Shown: positions 58,315 to 64,000 of the stretch, piece after piece | Position numbering within the stretch: the stretch's first letter is position 1 | How the letters are laid out: every line of letters starts with the position of its first letter | Source: Hymenobacter busanensis | Lineage (GTDB): Bacteria; Bacteroidota; Bacteroidia; Cytophagales; Hymenobacteraceae | DNA length: 64,000 nt | Direction of reading: 5' to 3' | Assembly (NCBI RefSeq): GCF_008727865.1 | Contig: NZ_VTWU01000006.1 | Location: 248,001 to 312,000, forward strand | Program-made: the position numbers and the translations under genes | The notes under the pieces: generated by a model | What the model saw: the letters and a program-made list of their open reading frames with translations, nothing else | Told to the model about the DNA's origin: nothing | Database searches by the model: none

Positions 58315-59271
58315 ATGGAACAGCACGAATCCCCCTATTTGGTTGACGCTGCAAGTCAAGTCCAGTTACGTATTTCTAACGTTTCCAAAACCTATCCCAA
58401 CGGCGTGCAGGCCCTGCACGATGTGTCGCTGGACATTCCGCCGGGCATGTACGGGCTGCTGGGCCCGAACGGGGCCGGCAAGTCGACCCTGATGCGCATT
58501 CTGGCCACGCTGCAGGAGCCCGACAGCGGCCAGCTGCGGCTGGGCCACCTCGACGTGGTGCACCAGAAGGACGCGGTGCGCCGGACGCTGGGCTACCTGC
58601 CCCAGGAGTTTGGCCTGTACCCCAAGGCCCGCGCGGAGGAGCTGCTCGACTACTTCGCGGTGCTCAAAGGCCTTACCAACCGGGCCCGGCGCCGGGAAAC
58701 CACCGCGGCCCTGCTCCGGCAAACCAACCTCTGGGACACGCGCCGGCAGCAGCTGGGCGGCTACTCGGGCGGCATGAAGCAGCGCTTCGGCGTGGCCGTG
58801 GCTTTGCTGGGCACCCCGCGGCTGCTCATCGTCGACGAGCCCACGGCGGGCCTGGACCCGGCCGAGCGGGTGCGCTTCCTGAACCTGCTCAGCGAAGTGG
58901 GCGAAACCGGCGTGGTCATCCTCTCCACCCACCTCGTGGCCGACGTGGCGGAGCTCTGCACCCGCATGGCCATCATCGACCGGGGCCGCATTCTGCTCGA
59001 GGCCCGGCCGCTGGAGGCCGTGGCCGCCCTGCACGGCCGCATCTGGCGCCGGCTGACCGATAAACCCGCCCTGCCCGCGCTGGCGCAGCAGCACCGGATC
59101 ATTTCGGCCAAGCGGCTGAGCGGGCGCACCCTGGTGCACGTGTACAGCGAAGAAGCACCCGGCCCCGGGTTTGAGCCGGTGAAGCCCGATCTGGAAGACG
59201 TGTACTTCAGCGCCATGGCCGGGCACTTTGGCCACGCCGTGCCGCACCGCGCTAAGGAAGTAGGGCTATGA
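58315..59271 (+). CDS. ABC exporter ATP-binding protein
   Basis: 318-residue nucleotide-binding subunit. It has GPNGAGKST Walker A at 50-58, the Q loop in LGYLPQEFGLYP, signature YSGGMKQRFGV, Walker B LLIVDEPTAGLDP, and the H loop in VILSTHLVADVAEL. A C-terminal ~100-residue extension, as in ABC-2-type drug/antigen exporters, follows. The overlapping next gene (ATGA overlap at 59268) encodes the permease fused to a peptidase, so the two proteins form one complex in the inner membrane. The first ~15 residues may be dispensable; an internal start cannot be excluded. Confidence 0.93.
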   Translation: MEQHESPYLVDAASQVQLRISNVSKTYPNGVQALHDVSLDIPPGMYGLLGPNGAGKSTLMRILATLQEPDSGQLRLGHLDVVHQKDAVRRTLGYLPQEFGLYPKARAEELLDYFAVLKGLTNRARRRETTAALLRQTNLWDTRRQQLGGYSGGMKQRFGVAVALLGTPRLLIVDEPTAGLDPAERVRFLNLLSEVGETGVVILSTHLVADVAELCTRMAIIDRGRILLEARPLEAVAALHGRIWRRLTDKPALPALAQQHRIISAKRLSGRTLVHVYSEEAPGPGFEPVKPDLEDVYFSAMAGHFGHAVPHRAKEVGL

Positions 59272-62200
59272 GGTTCTGGGCAATATTTCGCTTCGAGTTT
59301 ACTTACCAGGTGCGCCGGCCGTGGCCCTGGCTCTTTGTGGCCGTCCTGCTGCTGCTCGATTTCCTGATGACGCGGGACGGTACCCTTTCCGGGGTACTCT
59401 ACGCCGACTTTTTTCTGAACTCACCCTTTGCCGTGGCCAAAACCACGGTGTTTGGCGGTCTGCTCTGGCTGGTGATGGCCGCGGCCGTTGCCGGCGAAGC
59501 CGCCGCGCGGGATGTGGCCACGCGCATGCATCCGCTCATCTATACTACCTCCGTCAGCAAGGCCGATTACCTGGGGGGACGCTTTCTGGCGGCTCTTGCC
59601 ATCAATGCCTTGCTGCTGCTTGCCGTGCAGGCGGGCATCCTGCTGGGGGTTTACCTGCCCGGCGTGGCTCCCGAGTTGATTGGCCCGTTTCGGCCGGCCG
59701 CTTTTCTCACCTCGTACGCCTTCATTGCCCTTCCGAATGCCTTTGCGGCCACGGCCCTTCAGTTTTTGCTGGCGGCGCGCAGCGGCCGGGCTATGGCCAG
59801 TTACTTCGGCAGCTTTCTAATTGTGTTCATGGGCTTCTTCGTGGCCTCGCTCCTGCTTTACAAACGGGGACTGGGCGCGCTACTCGACCCCATCGGCATC
59901 CGCTTCGTGGTAGAAGATCTGGCGCATTTGTGGACGCCCATTGAGAAAAACCGGCGCCTGTTGGGGTTGGAAGGCCCGCTGCTCATCAACCGTCTGCTAT
60001 GGCTCAGTATCGGGCTGGTTGCTTGCGCGGTTACCTACCTGGGCTTTCGATTTGCGCATCGCACCGACAGCAGCGGATGGCCGGCACGTGCCTGGGCCCG
60101 GCTCAGCCGCACAACTACACCGGCGGCGGGCACTTTTCCGCTCCCGGCTCCCGCGCCGGCCGGCATCGGCGTCGCGGCAAGCGTGCCCGTCCCGGTTCCG
60201 CGGGTTGCCCGCACATTCGGTTTCGCCACCCACACGCGGCAGCTGCTGGCCGTAGCCGCAGATGCTTTTCGTTCCATTGCGGCTAGTTGGGGCGGCCTGG
60301 CTTTGCTGGTCGTCATTCCGCTCCTGACGGTTCCCGTGGTGCTCGACCAAATGTCGGCCAACGACGTGCCGCTGCTGCCCACCACCCCACGCGTCATCAG
60401 CGAGCTGACTGCCTCGCTGTCGGATGAGCTGAGCCGCTGGGTAATCATTCCGTTCCTCATCGTGTACTTCGCTGGCGAGCTGGTGTGGCGGGAGCGGGAT
60501 GCCCGGCTGAGCGAAATTACCGATGCCATGCCGGGGTCGGACTGGCCTCTATTCCTGGGTAAATTCCTGGGGCTGGGCCTTGTACTCGTCGTGTTTCTGG
60601 CGCTGCAAACGGCGGCCGGCATGCTGGCACAGGCCATGCAGGGCTACCAGCGGTTCGAGGTGGGGCTTTACCTGAAAATCCTGTTTGGGCTGCAGCTGAC
60701 CGATTACCTGCTCTTTGCCCTGCTTGCCTTGGCAGTGCACGTGGTGGCAAACCAGAAATACGTGGGGCATCTGGTATCCATTCTCGCCTTCGTGTTCATT
60801 GCCTTGGCGTCCTTGTTCGGCGTCGAGCACAACCTGCTTATCTACGGCGCCAGTCCGGGGTGGTCGTACACGGAAATGCGCGGTTTCGGCGCCTCGCTCG
60901 GGCCGTGGCTGTGGTTTAAGCTCTATTGGGCGGCGTGGGCGCTGCTGCTGGCGGTGGTAGCCCGGCTGTGGTGGGTGCGCGGCCGCCAAAACGCTCTGGG
61001 CGAGCGGCTCCGGCTGGCGCGCAGCCGTTTCGCTGGCTCCACAGCTTGGGTCGCTACGGTTGCGGCGGGGCTGCTGCTGGTGCTTGGCGGCTACATTTTC
61101 TACAACACCAACGTGCTCAACCAGTACCGCAACACCGCCGCAACCAAGGCGCGGGCGGCCCGGTACGAACGGCGCTACGGCCGGTACGCGGCCACTCCGC
61201 AACCGCAGCGCACGGCCACGTCCCTGCACATCGAGGTGTATCCCACGCGGCGGACCGTGCACATCCGGGGCACGTACCGCCTGGTGAACCGCAGCTCCAA
61301 GCCGCTCGACTCGATTCACGTGGCTACTGCTTCGGACGCCGACACGCGGGCCATTGCCTTCGACCGGCCGGCAACCTGTGTACTGACCGACACCGAACTG
61401 GGGCATCGGGTGTACGCGCTCCGGCATCCGCTTCGGCCCGGCGACTCGCTGCAACTTCGTTTTGAGGTGCGGGTTGCGCCCCGGGGCTTCCGCGAAAACG
61501 GCGTCGACGGCTCCGTGGTGGCAAACGGCACCTCCTTCACCAACAGCTGGCTGCCCGCCATCGGCTACCAAACAAGTCGGGAGTTGCTCGGTGCCAGCGA
61601 CCGGCGGGAACATGGCCTCGCCCCGCGCCCGGTAATTGCGTCGCTCTACAACGTGGCCGCACGGCATGAGCGGGGTGGCGGCACCGCCTTCGAGGCGGTG
61701 GTGGGCACCGAGGCGGGGCAGGTGGCGGTGGCGCCGGGCGTGTTGCGCCGCACCTGGACGGCGGGCGGCCGCCGCTACTTCCGGTACGCTTCCGACGGAC
61801 CGATTGGGAGTGAGTGGGCTTTCTTCTCGGCCCGCTACGCGGTGCACGAAGCCAAGTGGAAGAGCCCCGACGGCTCGGGGCACGACGTGGCCATTCGCGT
61901 ATTCCATCACCCAACGCACACGGCCCATCTGGCCCGCATGGTCCGGAGCATTCGGGCTTCGCTGAACTACTACACCCAGCAGTTTGGCCCTTACCGGCAG
62001 CGCCAGCTTACCGTGGTGGAGCGCCCCGGCAACGGCACCGGCATGCACGCTGAAGCCAGCATGCTTTCCTACGGAGAAGGGTTTTCGCACTGGGCCCCGC
62101 AGCAGGCGCCGGGCAGCCTCGATCTGCCCTACGCAGTGGTGGCGCACGAAATGGCCCACCAGTGGACGGTGCCGTACGCCAACGTGGAAGGGGCTCCGGT

Positions 62201-62903
62201 GATGTCCGAAAGCGTGGCTTGGTACTACGCCATGCAGGCCATAGAAGCCGCGCGGGGGCACGAGGAGTTGGAGCGGCTCCGGCACTTTATGCGCCAGCCG
62301 TACCCGTACGCGCCCATCCGCCGGGGCGAACCGCTCCTGCGCGGCCTCGATCCCTACCTGAGCTACCGCCGCGGCCCCTTCGCGCTCTACACTATGAGCC
62401 AGTACATCGGTGTGCCGCGGGTGAATGGCGCGTTGCGGCGCCTGCTCGAAAAGCACCGGTCGCCGGGGGCTCCGCTGGCCACCACGCTTGATTTGTACCG
62501 GGAACTGCAGGCTGCCACGCCAGACTCGCTGCACTACCTGCTGCGCGACCTGTTTGAGGTGAATACCTACTGGGAGCTGAAAACGAAGCAAGCCACGGCC
62601 CAGCAGACCCCAGCCGGCTCCTGGCAGGTTACGCTGCAGGTGCAGGCCCGCAAACTAGTGGCCGACAGTGCGGGCACCGAGCGGGAAGTGCCGATGAATG
62701 ACTGGGTGGAGGTGGGCGTTTTTGCGCCCCGCACCTCAGATGAGGACCTTAGCCAACCCTTGTACCAGCACAAACACCGCATCCGCTCCGGCCCGCAAAC
62801 CCTGGTGGTGACGGTACCTCGCAAGCCCGCCCGCGCCGGCATCGACCCGCAGCTGCTGCTGATTGATTTGAACGGCGCCGACAATGTGGTGAACGTGCGC
62901 TGA
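59268..62903 (+). CDS. ABC-2 permease fused to M1-type aminopeptidase
   Basis: 1211 residues. Residues 1-600 are two permease halves of about six membrane helices each, separated by a Pro/Ala-rich linker (about 280-310). A last membrane helix (about 590-612, VATVAAGLLLVLGGYIFY) leads into a periplasmic region. Residues about 640-1130 resemble M1 aminopeptidases: an N-terminal beta-domain, then VVAHEMAHQW with H960, E961 and H964, and SESVAWYYA with E981 as third zinc ligand. The spacing from second His to Glu is 16 residues, not the canonical 18. There is no clear GAMEN; GTGMHAEASM occupies that place. Such permease-M1 fusions are known in Bacteroidota but their substrate is not. It overlaps the ATPase gene by 4 bp. 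Confidence 0.9.
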   Translation: MRFWAIFRFEFTYQVRRPWPWLFVAVLLLLDFLMTRDGTLSGVLYADFFLNSPFAVAKTTVFGGLLWLVMAAAVAGEAAARDVATRMHPLIYTTSVSKADYLGGRFLAALAINALLLLAVQAGILLGVYLPGVAPELIGPFRPAAFLTSYAFIALPNAFAATALQFLLAARSGRAMASYFGSFLIVFMGFFVASLLLYKRGLGALLDPIGIRFVVEDLAHLWTPIEKNRRLLGLEGPLLINRLLWLSIGLVACAVTYLGFRFAHRTDSSGWPARAWARLSRTTTPAAGTFPLPAPAPAGIGVAASVPVPVPRVARTFGFATHTRQLLAVAADAFRSIAASWGGLALLVVIPLLTVPVVLDQMSANDVPLLPTTPRVISELTASLSDELSRWVIIPFLIVYFAGELVWRERDARLSEITDAMPGSDWPLFLGKFLGLGLVLVVFLALQTAAGMLAQAMQGYQRFEVGLYLKILFGLQLTDYLLFALLALAVHVVANQKYVGHLVSILAFVFIALASLFGVEHNLLIYGASPGWSYTEMRGFGASLGPWLWFKLYWAAWALLLAVVARLWWVRGRQNALGERLRLARSRFAGSTAWVATVAAGLLLVLGGYIFYNTNVLNQYRNTAATKARAARYERRYGRYAATPQPQRTATSLHIEVYPTRRTVHIRGTYRLVNRSSKPLDSIHVATASDADTRAIAFDRPATCVLTDTELGHRVYALRHPLRPGDSLQLRFEVRVAPRGFRENGVDGSVVANGTSFTNSWLPAIGYQTSRELLGASDRREHGLAPRPVIASLYNVAARHERGGGTAFEAVVGTEAGQVAVAPGVLRRTWTAGGRRYFRYASDGPIGSEWAFFSARYAVHEAKWKSPDGSGHDVAIRVFHHPTHTAHLARMVRSIRASLNYYTQQFGPYRQRQLTVVERPGNGTGMHAEASMLSYGEGFSHWAPQQAPGSLDLPYAVVAHEMAHQWTVPYANVEGAPVMSESVAWYYAMQAIEAARGHEELERLRHFMRQPYPYAPIRRGEPLLRGLDPYLSYRRGPFALYTMSQYIGVPRVNGALRRLLEKHRSPGAPLATTLDLYRELQAATPDSLHYLLRDLFEVNTYWELKTKQATAQQTPAGSWQVTLQVQARKLVADSAGTEREVPMNDWVEVGVFAPRTSDEDLSQPLYQHKHRIRSGPQTLVVTVPRKPARAGIDPQLLLIDLNGADNVVNVR

Positions 62904-62941
62904 CGCCCTCGACTGCCGGCTTCGGCGCGGCGCTACGCTCC

Positions 62942-64000
62942 TTACAGGTGACGCAGCTCCACGCGGTCAATTGCCAGGCGGCCGCTGGGGTGCAGGTCGA
63001 GTTGGTAGCGGTTCAGGACCGGCCCTATTTCTTGCACAACGGGCTTGCCGTTTTTCTGCACCACCGGCGCCCCATTCAGCGCGTACTGCAACTGCGTACC
63101 CGTCTTCGTAATTTCCACGTCCACCCATTCGCTGTCGAACTTCGGCCCGGGATGATCTGCTTGCATGCCGTACCACACACCGCTGCCCCGCACGGGAGCA
63201 AACACCCCAAACGTCTCGCCGGTTTGGTAGGCCTCGTCGGCGTACACAAACGTGTAGTACCACGTCTTTTGGCTTTTGAGCTGGGTTCGTTTGCGTAAGT
63301 CCAGCCGCAGGGTGTTGACGCCAAATAGCTTTACGCGCAAGCTGTAATAGTCTTCGTCCATGCCCATGCTGTTGATACGCTGGCGGGGCGCCAGGGCCTT
63401 GAGGCGCAGCTTGAGGCTGAAGTCCTTGGTGAAATCAAACCCGCTGGTGTTGGCAAACGCCCGGCTCTGGCTGACCACCGGCCAAAAGCTGTCGTAGAAC
63501 CCATCCAAACCCGATACTTTGTGGGCCTCGGGCGCCACGCTGTCGGCCAGCACGTAGGTTCCCGGCGCAAACGAGGCCCCCGCCCATGCCTGCCGCTGCG
63601 GGCCGTTGCTGGCGCGGGGAATGTAGCGCAGCAACATTTCCGGGTCGGCGTTGCTGCTGGGTTCGGCCGGCAGGTCGGTTCTGAGCCATTGCCGGGTGTT
63701 GCGAAATTGCCGCCATTGCTTGCTTGGCTCGTCGAATTCTTCCACCAACACTTGCTTGCGCAGGGCGTGGTAGGTGCCGTCGGCAGAAACGAACTTGCTG
63801 ATGCGAGGCGTCAGCGCGTCTACTTCCTTGCGCTGCTTGGCGTAACTGATGAAGTCGTTGACGGTGGACAGCACGGCCTCGGCGCCCAGCGCCAGCGCGC
63901 CCAAATCGGTGAGGCCGCCGTTGAGTTGCAGGCGCAGGAGTTCGGGGCTGGCCAGCAGTTGGGTTTGCACGTCGGGCGGCACCACCGTGAGCAGCTGCGT
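62942..64000 (-). CDS. Unknown protein, 5' end beyond window
   Basis: The frame is open through position 64000, so the true N-terminus lies outside; 352 residues are visible. I do not recognise the family. The first ~60 visible residues are helical (LRLQLNGGLTDLGALALGAEAVLSTVNDF). The C-terminal ~200 look like a beta-sandwich: FDFTKDFSLKLRLKAL, YYSLRVKLFGVNTLRLDL, TWYYTFVYADEAYQ, VWYGMQADHPGPKFDSEWVDVEI, LQYALNGAPVVQKNGKPV and RLAIDRVELRHL. This resembles concanavalin-like folds that report relative accuracy of a small displacement around a ligand; that is speculative. It is convergent with the ABC-M1 gene, 38 bp between the stops. Confidence 0.6.
   Translation of the reverse strand, partial: TQLLTVVPPDVQTQLLASPELLRLQLNGGLTDLGALALGAEAVLSTVNDFISYAKQRKEVDALTPRISKFVSADGTYHALRKQVLVEEFDEPSKQWRQFRNTRQWLRTDLPAEPSSNADPEMLLRYIPRASNGPQRQAWAGASFAPGTYVLADSVAPEAHKVSGLDGFYDSFWPVVSQSRAFANTSGFDFTKDFSLKLRLKALAPRQRINSMGMDEDYYSLRVKLFGVNTLRLDLRKRTQLKSQKTWYYTFVYADEAYQTGETFGVFAPVRGSGVWYGMQADHPGPKFDSEWVDVEITKTGTQLQYALNGAPVVQKNGKPVVQEIGPVLNRYQLDLHPSGRLAIDRVELRHL

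Noticed and set aside
60549-62591. 680-codon minus-strand frame inside the ABC-M1 gene
   Set aside because: Antisense shadow; composition rich in Arg/Gly/His without motifs.

Overview
The window is GC-rich chromosomal DNA of a Bacteroidota member, most likely a Hymenobacter-like cytophagalean. The signs are a type IX secretion (T9SS) C-terminal sorting domain, a GLPGLI protein beside a TonB-dependent receptor, a fused CcoN-CcoO oxidase subunit, -7 boxes ending in TTTG, and gene starts mostly without Shine-Dalgarno sequences. I saw no rRNA, tRNA, CRISPR array or insertion sequence. The window cuts one gene at each end.

Layout. 1-8.6 kb: a UvrA2-type excinuclease (partial), a GNAT acetyltransferase and a leucine-rich-repeat protein kinase on the minus strand; a secreted M3 peptidase; an NCS1 transporter; a TatA-like small protein. 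8.8-18.7 kb: SelO, two T9SS-type secreted proteins, a FUS-like Gly/Tyr/Ser-rich protein, a large PAS histidine kinase, a DinB-fold protein, DNA polymerase IV and a cupin. 18.9-25 kb: a flavin amine oxidase, an S1/P1-type nuclease, a HEAT-repeat protein, asparagine synthetase AsnA, a RecE-like nuclease and a dNMP kinase. 25-31.4 kb: a beta-barrel receptor with its GLPGLI partner, divergent from a histidine kinase/OmpR regulator pair. 31.4-35 kb: a DUF2383 protein and a cupredoxin/CopA copper-export pair. 35.4-39.5 kb: xylB-xylA-uxuA. 40-42.7 kb: a PAS kinase overlapping a receiver-CRP fusion regulator. 42.8-54.5 kb: a long minus-strand block for a high-affinity cbb3 oxidase (ccoI, ccoS, DoxX, ccoNO, ccoQ-like, ccoP, ccoG, fixH, a SafE-type protein, usp, hemF). 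54.6-64 kb: a membrane protein and truncated haemoglobin, a carboxylesterase, small membrane proteins, an ABC exporter whose permease is fused to an M1 peptidase, and a truncated unknown gene.

The most notable regulatory finding is upstream of asnA. It is a 34-codon leader peptide with 9 asparagine codons, followed by an intrinsic terminator whose 5' arm can pair instead with a segment inside the leader. This has the layout of a classical attenuator that senses charged tRNA-Asn.

The second is a matched pair of promoters, in front of ccoNO and of ccoI. Both carry the palindrome CTGAC-GAAC-GTCAG (one end base differs in ccoNO) exactly 33 bp from a GAnnTTTG box. The receiver-CRP protein encoded next to the cluster is a natural candidate for binding it. 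A third is a four-unit, 10-bp-phased operator between the GLPGLI/receptor genes and their divergent two-component system. All three were read directly from the bases; their functions are inferred.
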